Shown in pieces: positions 6,833-14,637 of a DNA stretch of 64,000 bases. The notes beneath the pieces are model-generated. The model made no database searches, had not been told where the DNA came from, and saw only the letters and a program-made list of their open reading frames with translations. Numbering within the stretch: position 1 is the first letter of the stretch; each line of letters starts with the position of its first letter. A program made the translations under genes and the position numbers. Origin of the DNA: an uncultured Eubacteriales bacterium (GTDB taxonomy: Bacteria; Bacillota; Clostridia; Christensenellales; Aristaeellaceae); contig ONJM01000003.1 of assembly GCA_900318145.1 (NCBI GenBank), positions 1-64,000 on the forward strand, written 5' to 3'.

Positions 6833-7063
6833 ATGACAGTAGCGAAAGTTTTTGAAAATGGAAGAAGCCAGGCTGTCAGATTACCAAAGGAATATCGTTT
6901 TTCTTCCGATGAAGTGGTGATAAACCGGATTGGCGACATTGTTCTTTTGATGCCTAAAACAAGCCAATGGGAATCCTTTATGAAGGCAATCGATATGTTC
7001 TCAGATGACTTTATGAAAGACGGCAGGGACAATCAGGGAGTTCAGGAGCGGGAAGCATTATGA
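6833..7063 (+). CDS. vapB: Antitoxin VapB, AbrB/MazE-like
   Basis: 76 residues from ATG 6833 (AAAGGA 11 bases upstream; an earlier frame start at 6773 would cover the palindrome). [23 protein letters not shown] then [15 protein letters not shown] is the swapped-hairpin SpoVT-AbrB DNA-binding domain of VapB, in which GRSQAVRLP is the signature. The C-terminal helix ([17 protein letters not shown]) matches the toxin-binding tail. The stop overlaps vapC by four bases. Confidence 0.88.
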   Translation: MTVAKVFENGRSQAVRLPKEYRFSSDEVVINRIGDIVLLMPKTSQWESFMKAIDMFSDDFMKDGRDNQGVQEREAL

Positions 7064-7461
7064 GGTATATGCTGGATACCAATATCTGCATTTATGCAAT
7101 TAAGCAAAAACCCGAAAAGGTATTTCAGAAGTTGTGTAAAATGGATCCCAAAGATGTTTGCATTTCCTCAGTAACATATGCAGAACTTATCTGCGGCGTT
7201 GAGAAAAGTGAAGCGGTTGACAAAAACAGATTGGCTTTATCTCTTTTGCTTGCGAATATAGAAATCCTGAATTTTGATACACGAGCAGCGGATGAGTATG
7301 GAAAGGTTCGGGCTGATCTTGAAAAAAAAGGAATTCCAATCGGCCCTTTAGACATGCTCATAGCAGGACATGCCAGATCATTAGGCTATACTGTTGTGAC
7401 AAACAACATACGTGAGTTTTCCAGGGTAAAAAATCTGAAGACGGCAAACTGGGCGGAATAA
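7060..7461 (+). CDS. vapC: Toxin VapC, PIN ribonuclease
   Basis: 133 residues, the normal VapC length. [15 protein letters not shown] gives catalytic Asp6, [14 protein letters not shown] the conserved Glu, [13 protein letters not shown] the third Asp and [12 protein letters not shown] the TNN(x)xEF motif of the VapC/MvpT branch, which cuts initiator tRNA in well-studied enterobacterial members. VapB overlaps and precedes it, so this is a second complete type II module within 2 kb of the Phd/PIN pair. AT-rich codon use differs from the flanking RecQ gene. Confidence 0.9.
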   Translation: MRYMLDTNICIYAIKQKPEKVFQKLCKMDPKDVCISSVTYAELICGVEKSEAVDKNRLALSLLLANIEILNFDTRAADEYGKVRADLEKKGIPIGPLDMLIAGHARSLGYTVVTNNIREFSRVKNLKTANWAE

Positions 7462-7626
7462 ACCAAATGGCAAGGCACAACGTGTTGAATAACGAACAAA
7501 CGGGGGGGGTAACGCACGGGAAAACCCGCAGAGCCGTTTCATACAGAACATACCGGAGGATTGTATCCGGATCCGGGAACTCAGGTAAAGTAAACTTCCG
7601 AAGCAGTAAAACAGAAAGGCGAGGAA

Positions 7627-9711
7627 ATGAATATCGGGCTGCAGGAGATTTTCACTGAAGCAAACAGAATTCTTTTGGAAACTTACGGTCCAGGCGCCGA
7701 ATTCCGGAAAGGACAATATGAAGCCATTGAGGCTGCCATGACAAAAAAACGCGTTCTGGTCGTGCAGAAAACCGGATGGGGGAAGAGTCTCGTCTATTAT
7801 ATCTGCACAAAGCTGAACCGCAGAAAGGGCCAGGGCTGCACCATGGTGATCAGTCCGCTTCTTATCCTGATGGACAACCAGATGGAAATGGCAGGAAAAA
7901 TGGGCCTGAAATGCGCGGCCCTGAACAGCACGGTCAAGGATCCGGCAGAGCGGAAATCCATTCTGGACCGGCTGGCAGAGGATCAACTGGACATGCTTTT
8001 CATTACGCCGGAAACCCTGCTGAAGGAAGAAACACAGGAACGCCTTCCGGGAATCAGAATCGGCCTTTTCGTGATTGACGAAGCCCACTGTATTTCAGAC
8101 TGGGGGCATGAATTCCGTCTGGATTACGGACAGATCGGAAAGATCATCCGGAAACAGTTTTCCAATGTGGCTGTGCTGGCCACGACCGCGACTGCAAACG
8201 ACCGGGTTGTGGACGACCTGAAGGCCCAGCTGGGCGAAAGCGTATATATTTCCCGGGGACCGCTGACCCGGGAATCCCTTCACATCCAGGTGCTTCCGCT
8301 GGGAAAGCGGACGGAGAGATATGCCTGGCTGCTGGACAATCTTAATAAAATTCCCGGAACCGGGATTATTTACTGCCTGGATCACCGCGACTGCGACCAT
8401 CTGACGGAGTTTCTCTGCCGGAACGGCATCCCGGTCATGAGCTATTATTCAGACGAAAAGAAAGAAGAACAGAATGCGGAGGCAATCGCCGCTTTCCAGG
8501 AAAACCGGATCAAGGCCATTGTCGCGACCATCAAACTCGGGATGGGATATGACAAAGGTGACGTATCCTTCGTGATTCATTTCCAGTGCCCGTCCAGTAT
8601 TGTCGCCTGGTATCAGCAGATCGGCCGGGCAGGACGGAATCTGAAAGATGCATACGTTTTCCTGATGACGGGCAGGGAAGATGACAGGATCAACGAGTAT
8701 TTTATCAAAACAGCCTTTCCGACCCGGAAAGAGATGGAAAGCGTTCTGGAGATCATCAACAAAACAGACGGCATTACAAAATACCAGCTGTATACAAAAG
8801 TGAATATGCGGCCAGCACGTATCGACAAAGCTGTGGATTTCCTGCTGAATGAAGGAGCTGTCCGGAGGGAAAAAGCGGGCGGCAGGCAATGTCTGTTTCC
8901 GACAGTGAACCGGTACGTTTTCAGGGGAGACCATTACGATCAGATCCGCAGGATCCGCCATATGGAAATGCAGGAAATGAAGGATCTTGTCAACACAGAA
9001 GGATGCCTGAGTCGTTTCGCGGTAAATTGCCTGGACGACCACGAAGCAGGAGACTGCGGAAAGTGTGCCAACTGCACAAAGCAGGATATCCTGCCGGATT
9101 TAAGCGTTTCGGAAGAATCACGCACCAAGGCGATCCGGTTTGTTTCCACCAGGCTGTATGAAATCCTGCCCAGGAAGCAGTATCCTGACCGTTCGCGTAT
9201 TCCGGAGAACTGCCTCCTGCAGCCTGGCTGGTGCCTCTCGAAATACGGCGACGCTGGTTACGGCGAACTGGTGGAACAGGGGAAATATCCTCCCGCGGGA
9301 ATGCCCAGGCGCTTTGATGACCGCCTGGTAATCAGGGCAGCAGATGTCATTTCCAGCTGGGCAAAAGAGAATGGAATCAGGCATATCACCTGCGTCCCAT
9401 CCCTCCGCAGTGATCTGGTGATGGAATTTACCCGGCGACTGGCACAGCGTACAGGCCTCACCTTTGCGGACCTGCTGGCAAAATCAGAGGCACCGCAGCA
9501 GAAAACAAGGGAAAACAGTACTTTCCAGTATGAAAACGCGAACAACTCGTTTTCTGTGAAAGATGGGCCAGTCCCTGAAAAACTCATCCTCGTGGATGAT
9601 GTCGTCGATTCAAAGTGGACATTAACCGTATGCGGTATTAAACTGATAGAGTACGGCTGCAGGGAAGTTTATCCGTTTGCGCTCGCAGACAGCAGCCATC
9701 TGGAGGAATAA
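7627..9711 (+). CDS. RecQ-like DNA helicase fused to a C-terminal phosphoribosyltransferase domain
   Basis: 694 residues; AGGCGAGGA precedes ATG 7627. Superfamily 2 motifs in order: Q30 of the Q-motif, Walker A KTGWGKS (48-54), SPLLILMDNQ, DEAH (151-154) in DEAHCISDWGHEFR, TATA (187-190), motif V GMGYDKGDVSFVIH, motif VI QQIGRAGR (330-337). The RecQ zinc knuckle is complete: C460, then C477, C480, C483 after a 16-residue spacing. Instead of an HRDC domain, residues about 530-694 form a ComF-like type I phosphoribosyltransferase with the PRPP motif LILVDDVVDSKWT (653-665). The DprA-like gene starts 3 bases after the stop, so they are one operon. Both active sites look intact. The combination resembles the PRTase plus DprA pairing of ShosTA-type systems. 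Confidence 0.9.
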   Translation: MNIGLQEIFTEANRILLETYGPGAEFRKGQYEAIEAAMTKKRVLVVQKTGWGKSLVYYICTKLNRRKGQGCTMVISPLLILMDNQMEMAGKMGLKCAALNSTVKDPAERKSILDRLAEDQLDMLFITPETLLKEETQERLPGIRIGLFVIDEAHCISDWGHEFRLDYGQIGKIIRKQFSNVAVLATTATANDRVVDDLKAQLGESVYISRGPLTRESLHIQVLPLGKRTERYAWLLDNLNKIPGTGIIYCLDHRDCDHLTEFLCRNGIPVMSYYSDEKKEEQNAEAIAAFQENRIKAIVATIKLGMGYDKGDVSFVIHFQCPSSIVAWYQQIGRAGRNLKDAYVFLMTGREDDRINEYFIKTAFPTRKEMESVLEIINKTDGITKYQLYTKVNMRPARIDKAVDFLLNEGAVRREKAGGRQCLFPTVNRYVFRGDHYDQIRRIRHMEMQEMKDLVNTEGCLSRFAVNCLDDHEAGDCGKCANCTKQDILPDLSVSEESRTKAIRFVSTRLYEILPRKQYPDRSRIPENCLLQPGWCLSKYGDAGYGELVEQGKYPPAGMPRRFDDRLVIRAADVISSWAKENGIRHITCVPSLRSDLVMEFTRRLAQRTGLTFADLLAKSEAPQQKTRENSTFQYENANNSFSVKDGPVPEKLILVDDVVDSKWTLTVCGIKLIEYGCREVYPFALADSSHLEE

Positions 9712-9714
9712 CAC

Positions 9715-10674
9715 ATGAGCAGAAACGCGGAGGCCATTACCATATTCTGCAGCCATCTGTGCATGGCGGAAGGCATCCTTCCATTCGAACCGAAGGAATG
9801 GGGGGACCTTGCCGCACGCCTGATGACCCTGAATTACCAGCCGGGTGATCTGCTGGATTTCAGTCTGCAGGATTTTCAGGACATTCTCTCCTGCACGGAA
9901 GATGAAGCATCCAGGATGATGCGCCTGATCGACCGCAGCGCGAGCCTCCGTTTTGAACTGGAAAAATACGAATCCATGGGAATCCAGGTCATCACCCGTG
10001 CTGATGCGGAATACCCGAAGCAGCTGAAGAAAAAGCTCGGGAACGCCTGTCCGCCACTGTTCTACGCTGCCGGTGATCCGGCGCTTCTGAACCGGGACTG
10101 CGTGGGTTACGTGGGCTCCAGGGACGTCGCTCCGTCTGATATTGAATTCACAAAGAAAACCGTTGCCGCGACAGCTGGAAAAGGATACGCGGTCGTTTCC
10201 GGCGGTGCCAAAGGCATCGACAGCATCTCTGCCTCTTCCGCCATGGCGGAAGGCGTTGCTGTTATCGAATATCTTTCCGATTCCATGCAGCGAAAGATGC
10301 GGGATTCCGGCCTGGTGCAGGAAATCCGCGACGGCCGCGTCCTCCTTATGTCCGTAGTGGTTCCTACCGCAGGCTTCAACGTCGGCGTCGCTATGATGCG
10401 CAACCGGTATGTCTATGCTCAGTCCTCCGGCACGGTGATTATCCGCTCAGACAAAGGCAAAGGCGGCACCTGGGCCGGTGCGACAGAGAACCTTAAGCAT
10501 GCCTGGTGCCCGACCTTCTGCAGAGACTGTGAATACCCCGGCAACCAGGAATTGATTAAACTTGGCGCCATCCCGGTCACAGACGACTGGGACGGAGATG
10601 TATCGAAATACCACACAGAACCCGTAAAACCGGTCGAGCCCGTCCGGAAACCGGAACAGATAAGCATGTTCTGA
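9715..10674 (+). CDS. Divergent DprA-like protein
   Basis: 319 residues; GGAGG at 9701-9705 precedes ATG 9715. The N-terminal helical part (to about 80) and YPKQLKKKLGNACPPLFYAAGD (100-121) match the DprA layout, followed by a Rossmann-like core: GSRDV (134-138), SGGAKGIDSIS (162-172), MMRNRYVYAQSSGTVII (227-243) and GGTWAGATENL (250-260), the counterparts of DprA GxRxAT, SGxAxGID, RNRxIAxLS and SGSLxTA. The alanine/serine-rich canonical motifs are altered, so natural competence is not implied. The protein ends QISMF, close to the sliding-clamp peptide QLSLF. Its stop coincides with the start of an MFS remnant, marking the edge of the inserted DNA. Confidence 0.85.
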   Translation: MSRNAEAITIFCSHLCMAEGILPFEPKEWGDLAARLMTLNYQPGDLLDFSLQDFQDILSCTEDEASRMMRLIDRSASLRFELEKYESMGIQVITRADAEYPKQLKKKLGNACPPLFYAAGDPALLNRDCVGYVGSRDVAPSDIEFTKKTVAATAGKGYAVVSGGAKGIDSISASSAMAEGVAVIEYLSDSMQRKMRDSGLVQEIRDGRVLLMSVVVPTAGFNVGVAMMRNRYVYAQSSGTVIIRSDKGKGGTWAGATENLKHAWCPTFCRDCEYPGNQELIKLGAIPVTDDWDGDVSKYHTEPVKPVEPVRKPEQISMF

Positions 10675-10973
10675 TGCTTTCGACCTTTATCCTGGGCCGG
10701 ACGGGTAATAACAAGTCCGTGCCGGGCACGGGGGAAAGCTTTACAGCGCCGGGTGTGCTGGCCGATACGGTATTTGAACCGTTGATGGGAACAGATTCTC
10801 AGATACAGCGGATACTGTCCGGATTATTCGGAACGGGAAAAGGAGCCGGCATCGGACTGATGTTCTTTATCATCGGGATTGCCGGAATGTCGGTCAGTTT
10901 TACCCGGCTGCGGAAACCGGTTTACAGGGAACTGGACCGGACGGAAACAGAACCATTACATGTCCGGCTCTGA
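10674..10973 (+). pseudogene. Remnant of a second MFS transporter gene
   Basis: 10674-10960 aligns to 2328-2908 of the MFS gene, except that 294 bp (98 codons, between two GCTGGC hexamers at 2411 and 2705) are missing. The reading frame therefore remains open, but only the ends of the C-terminal half survive: residues FILGRTGNNKS, then ADTVFEPLMGTD to YRELDRTET. It lacks most membrane helices and cannot be a transporter. ATG 10674 overlaps the dprA-like stop (TGATG). Confidence 0.85.
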
Positions 10974-10987
10974 GGTATGATTTATGA

Positions 10988-11026
10988 GGTTTGCCGCAGT
11001 ATGAACGGCTGCGGCAAACCTTTTCT
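10988..11026 (+). terminator. Strong terminator after the MFS remnant
   Basis: Perfect 12-base arms GGTTTGCCGCAG (10988-10999) and CTGCGGCAAACC (11009-11020) followed by TTTTCT. It would close the RecQ-DprA transcript. Confidence 0.85.
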
Positions 11027-11106
11027 CTGAAAGCAAAGCAACCTGCAGTTGCGCAATTTCGTGAAACAGCGCCTGTGAGTTGGTGGGAAAGCAGCCTGTT
11101 TTATGT

Positions 11107-11163
11107 TAATCTGTCTTTGCGACGCGGAGCAGAGAACTTTCAGGGGGAAACAAAGACAGATTA
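11107..11163 (+). promoter_or_regulatory. 13-bp inverted repeat in the leader of the XRE-GyrI gene
   Basis: TAATCTGTCTTTG (11107-11119) and CAAAGACAGATTA (11151-11163) are exact reverse complements separated by 31 bases, ending 2 bases before the ribosome site GAGGAGAAGGA. It could be the autoregulatory operator of the XRE protein (DNA loop or two half-sites) or an RNA hairpin. Confidence 0.5.
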
Positions 11164-11176
11164 GAGGAGAAGGAAT

Positions 11177-11845
11177 ATGAGCTTTGGCAAAAATCTTCAG
11201 TACCTGCGTCAGCTCAGCGCGGGCATGACACAGGAAGCATTGGCTGAAAAACTGAATGTAAGCCGCCAGACGATCTCAAAATGGGAAATGGACGCGGCGA
11301 ATCCCGAGATGGATAAGGCACTTGAACTCTGCAAAATATTCAACTGCTCCCTGGACAACCTTTTCAGGGACGAGATGGATCAGCGCGGCAGTGCTTACAC
11401 GAATCTTCGTGTTGAAGAGGTTCCGGGGTTCCGGTATGTGGTGCATACCGTTATCAGCACGGAGCCGGAGAGCGACGCGCTGGAAAGAATATACAAATAC
11501 GCGAAAGAGTATGGAATTGAAAATCCCAAAGTGATCGGATGGGATTTTCCCAGGCTGTCGGCTGAGCAGATCAATGTGTTCAAGATGCATGGTTATACCG
11601 CGGCGTGGATTCTGCCGGACGGGATTACACCGGACGGGCCTGAGATCAGGGAACAGGCAGGGCACAGGTATGCGGCAATTCACATCGAACGGCCTTTTGA
11701 CAATCCGTTTTCCACCATTCCGGGTGCCTATCATACCCTGGGAGACTATATGAGAACGAACGGACTGATTCATGTGGAGAATGAAGTGATCCCCTGCTTT
11801 GAAACGGATGGGGAAAGCATGGACATTTACATAGCCTGCAAATGA
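11177..11845 (+). CDS. XRE-family regulator with GyrI-like effector domain
   Basis: 222 residues. Residues 1-65 are an HTH_3 domain (MTQEALAEKLNVSRQTISKWEMDAANPEMDKALELCKIFNCSLDNLF). From about 75 onward the protein changes to a GyrI-like/AraC effector-binding beta-alpha fold (VPGFRYVVHTVIS, GHRYAAIHIERPFDNPF, GDYMRTNGLIH, ESMDIYIACK), which in relatives binds small amphipathic drugs or metabolites. So it is probably a ligand-responsive repressor. The GNAT gene 24 bases downstream may be its partner; an inverted repeat upstream may be its site. Confidence 0.82.
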   Translation: MSFGKNLQYLRQLSAGMTQEALAEKLNVSRQTISKWEMDAANPEMDKALELCKIFNCSLDNLFRDEMDQRGSAYTNLRVEEVPGFRYVVHTVISTEPESDALERIYKYAKEYGIENPKVIGWDFPRLSAEQINVFKMHGYTAAWILPDGITPDGPEIREQAGHRYAAIHIERPFDNPFSTIPGAYHTLGDYMRTNGLIHVENEVIPCFETDGESMDIYIACK

Positions 11846-11869
11846 TGAATATACGGAAAGCAGAGGAAA

Positions 11870-12322
11870 ATGATGAGTTTACGCTTCATGAAAGCCGGGA
11901 CTTCGGATGCCCTGGTGCTGAACAGCATTTCCAAACAGGCTTTTGACAGCGACGCGGAGGCAGGAGCTGCTTCCCCGTGCGGTCCGCCCGGATATCAATC
12001 CATTCCGTTCCATCTCAAAATGGCCCGGATGAACAATCTGTTCAAACTGGTTGATGAGAACGGTGTGATCCTTGGCGGCGCGATTCTGTTCCGGCAGGGA
12101 GACACGCTGAATGTCGGAAGGATATTCGTTGATCCGCAGCACCATCGGAAAGGGTACGGCATCTATATGATGCGGGAAATCGAGAGCATGTTTCCGGATG
12201 TGAAGGTTTTTACGCTTGACACCCCCGCCTGGAATACCCGGACAAACGCTTTCTACACCAGGCTGGGGTATTCGGAAGTAAAGCGGGACAGTGATTTTGT
12301 TTACTATTCGAAAAACCGCTGA
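11870..12322 (+). CDS. GNAT family N-acetyltransferase
   Basis: 150 residues; AGAGGA precedes two adjacent ATGs (11870, 11873; the second has the better spacing). VGRIFVDPQHHRKGYGIYMMREIESMF is motif A with the HxKGYG acetyl-CoA loop, and TLDTPAWNTRTNAFYTRLGYSEV is motif B. The substrate is unknown. It follows the XRE-GyrI regulator closely and ends before a terminator, so these two genes probably form a small inducible operon. Confidence 0.82.
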   Translation: MMSLRFMKAGTSDALVLNSISKQAFDSDAEAGAASPCGPPGYQSIPFHLKMARMNNLFKLVDENGVILGGAILFRQGDTLNVGRIFVDPQHHRKGYGIYMMREIESMFPDVKVFTLDTPAWNTRTNAFYTRLGYSEVKRDSDFVYYSKNR

Positions 12323-12365
12323 CGGAGATACGGAACAAAAAACAGGCGCGCCAAACGGATTCGGG

Positions 12366-12411
12366 TCCGCGGAGCTTTGACATTCAGCTCTGCGGGCTTT
12401 TTTTGTTTTTG
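12366..12411 (+). terminator. Terminator after the GNAT gene
   Basis: Arms CGCGGAGCT and AGCTCTGCG (one G-T pair) followed by GGGCTTTTTTTGTTTTT. Confidence 0.8.
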
Positions 12412-12519
12412 ACGGTATGGTATTATCTTTGATGAAGAAACCGGACAAAACAAAGCAATCAGGGACAGGATTCATCCCGTGAACTGCTTTATGATCAATT
12501 GCGAAAGGAGGGAAACCGG

Positions 12520-13359
12520 ATGAACTGGGTTAAAACAATCAACGACACCATCGAGTATATGGAAGGCCACCTGACGGATGAGATCACGCTGGCGGATATC
12601 GCGAAGCATGTAAATCTTTCCGCGTTCCATTTCCAGAGGGCGTTTTCCTTGCTGACGGAAATGTCTCCGGCGGAATACCTGCGGAAAAGGCGCCTTTCTC
12701 AGGCCGGAGCGGATCTGGCAGGCGGAGATGAAAAAGTCATCGATGTGGCTATGAAGTACTGCTATGATTCACCGGAAAGTTTTACCAAAGCGTTTACAAG
12801 ATTCCACGGTGTTTCACCGATGCAGGCGAAAAAGGGAAGTCCCATTCAGTTCATGAACCGGTTTACCGTCCGCATGACAATTGAAGGAGGCAGTATCATG
12901 GAGTATACGATTGAAAAATGGGAAGCGATGGATCTTCTCATGCACGCGAAGAATTTCCGCGCGGAGACAAGCGAGGACGAGATTCCGAAGTTCTGGGATG
13001 AGTATTACGCCCATGAAGAAACCCGGAAGATCCCGGGATATCTCGGACTTTGCGCCCAGCAGAAAACCGACAGTGATGAATTCAGGTACGGCATCGGCTG
13101 CAAGGCTTCCGATGCGGAAGGCATTCCGGAGGGGTTCGAGATCATCCATATTCCGGAATACACCTGGGCGGTTTTCAAATGCGTCGGCCCGATGCCCGGG
13201 GCGATCCAGGCCATGTGGGAAAAGATCTACAAGGAATGGCTGCCGGTTTCCGATTACGAGCTGATTCCCGATTATGATATTGAAAACTACCTGCCCGGTG
13301 ATCCGTCTTCACGGGATTATGTCAGCGAGATCTGCATTCCTGTCAGAAAAAGCAAGTGA
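12520..13359 (+). CDS. AraC-family regulator with GyrI-like effector domain (Rob-like)
   Basis: 279 residues from ATG 12520, preceded by AAAGGAGGG; the frame extends to 12499 without need. Residues 5-105 hold two helix-turn-helix units (DEITLADIAKHVNLSAFHFQRAF and KVIDVAMKYCYDSPESFTKAFTRFHGVSP), the AraC DNA-binding domain. Residues about 120-279 form the GyrI-like effector-binding domain (EYTIEKWEAMDLLM, FEIIHIPEYTWAVF, YDIENYLPGD, EICIPVRKSK). The DNA-binding-first order is that of Rob and TipA-like multidrug sensors. The ligand is unknown. Confidence 0.88.
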   Translation: MNWVKTINDTIEYMEGHLTDEITLADIAKHVNLSAFHFQRAFSLLTEMSPAEYLRKRRLSQAGADLAGGDEKVIDVAMKYCYDSPESFTKAFTRFHGVSPMQAKKGSPIQFMNRFTVRMTIEGGSIMEYTIEKWEAMDLLMHAKNFRAETSEDEIPKFWDEYYAHEETRKIPGYLGLCAQQKTDSDEFRYGIGCKASDAEGIPEGFEIIHIPEYTWAVFKCVGPMPGAIQAMWEKIYKEWLPVSDYELIPDYDIENYLPGDPSSRDYVSEICIPVRKSK

Positions 13360-13374
13360 CGCGGAGGGAAAAAG

Positions 13375-13509
13375 ATGGATCGGCCGATTCTGGATTGGCT
13401 TATGGAAGAAGAGACGCCGGAAGTACGGCTCAGAACGCTGAAAGAATATCTGAAACTGCCTGACGATGATGAAAAAGGGGAAACGTCGGTGAAGAGAACA
13501 AGTGGGTAA
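13375..13509 (+). pseudogene. Truncated gene fragment, N-terminus of a HEAT-like family
   Basis: ATG 13375 follows CGGAGGGA. It encodes 44 residues: MDRPILDWLMEEETPEVRLR then TLKEYLKLPDDDEK, a start I know from longer clostridial proteins with HEAT-like repeats, after which the frame ends. A second piece in another frame (KWVTLYACMAKQET, about 13499-13546) looks like later sequence of the same protein. An internal deletion with frameshift is likely. Confidence 0.5.
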
Positions 13510-13684
13510 CGCTTTATGCCTGTATGGCAAAACAAGAGACACGTTCCTGACGCATGGAGCGATCAGCCGCGTGCAGTATGCAGGATGAGATGATTCCCGG
13601 AACCGGGGGGCAACAGCCAGTTGCTTGCCAGCCCGCGTGATACACACTACAATCGGGCTGTGACAAAAAACGGAGGTGATTCGG

Positions 13685-14449
13685 ATGACAACGAAGGATG
13701 TGCTGTTTGATCTGCGGACAAAACTGGGCTTGTCCCAGGACGAGCTGGCTGAAAAAGTATTTGTGACCCGGCAGGCGGTTTCCCGCTGGGAAAACGGGGA
13801 TACAGTTCCCAATACCGAGACGCTGAAACTGCTTTCCCGCCTGTACAATGTATCAATCAATACTTTGCTCGGCGCGCCAAGACAACTGGTCTGCCAGTGC
13901 TGCGGGATGCCGCTGGAGGACGCGATTCTCAGCCGGGAAAAAGACGGTACACTCAATGAGGACTACTGCCAGTGGTGTTACGCTGACGGAACGTACACCT
14001 ACAGCGACATGGACGACCTGATCGACATCAGCGTCCGTCATATGGTGTCGGAAGGATTTACAGAGGAACAGGCCCGCGATTATCTGAAGCAGACACTGCC
14101 GCAGCTGGATTACTGGAAAAGATACGAAGAGCTCAGCGACGGCGGCCAGTTTGAGGCATTCAAGAAGCAGCTGATCCAGGAGATCAATGATCTTCATGTT
14201 CCGGGTCTGCCGAAGGTGGAAAAACTGAACGCGCTGGTGGGCAGTTATGTCAATCTCGCGTATCCGCTGCCCAGCGGAGAAAAAGTCAGGTTTCTGAACG
14301 ACGGGACAACATACCTCGGAAACCAGCTGGAATCGGAGTTCGGCGGGGACCGGTGCTTCGGGATTCTGGCCGGTATGGATTTCATCCTGATCTGCACTTA
14401 CGCGGCGGAAGGCGCAGATCCGGAACTGGTGCTGTACAAAAAGAGATAA
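13685..14449 (+). CDS. XRE-family regulator with zinc-ribbon and C-terminal domain
   Basis: 254 residues from ATG 13685 (GGAGG at 13670-13674; a GTG at 13676 overlaps the site). Residues 1-62 are HTH_3 (LSQDELAEKVFVTRQAVSRWENGDTVPNTETLKLLSRLYNVSINTLL). Residues about 70-105 hold CQCCGMPLEDAI, then EDYCQWCYADGTYTYSD, a four-cysteine putative zinc ribbon that is known in clostridial proteins as a small stand-alone domain. The rest (about 150-254) has no clear family. A DNA-binding sensor is likely, with metal or redox state as a possible signal. Confidence 0.78.
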   Translation: MTTKDVLFDLRTKLGLSQDELAEKVFVTRQAVSRWENGDTVPNTETLKLLSRLYNVSINTLLGAPRQLVCQCCGMPLEDAILSREKDGTLNEDYCQWCYADGTYTYSDMDDLIDISVRHMVSEGFTEEQARDYLKQTLPQLDYWKRYEELSDGGQFEAFKKQLIQEINDLHVPGLPKVEKLNALVGSYVNLAYPLPSGEKVRFLNDGTTYLGNQLESEFGGDRCFGILAGMDFILICTYAAEGADPELVLYKKR

Positions 14450-14469
14450 AGGAACAACAGGGAAAACGC

Positions 14470-14593
14470 CCGAAAACTTAAAAGTGAGCATATCCGCTGC
14501 GGCGAATACATTATCTTCAGACCGGCCACAACCCGGAAGCTGAAGATCGTCCCTCCTCTGATGAAAGTACTGGAAAACAGGAACAGGGAGTAA
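14470..14593 (+). pseudogene. C-terminal coding remnant of unknown gene
   Basis: An open frame ending TAA at 14591-14593 reads KSEHIRCGEYIIFRPATT, then RKLKIVPPLMKVLENRNRE, with protein-like composition but no start codon or ribosome site. It may be the tail of a lost gene. Confidence 0.25.
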
Positions 14594-14637
14594 TTGCGGG
14601 GAGGAAACAACAGACCCCGCCGGCCGGTTCCGGGATG

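Noticed and set aside
7502-7509. G8 tract between vapC and the RecQ gene as a phase-variation switch
   Set aside because: It lies in non-coding DNA without a recognised promoter spacer, so there is no sign that length changes would matter.
9715-10674. DprA-like gene as the natural-competence DprA
   Set aside because: Core motifs differ from canonical DprA (SGGAKGID, GGTWAGA), it is in an operon with RecQ-PRTase in an accessory island, and no com genes are nearby.
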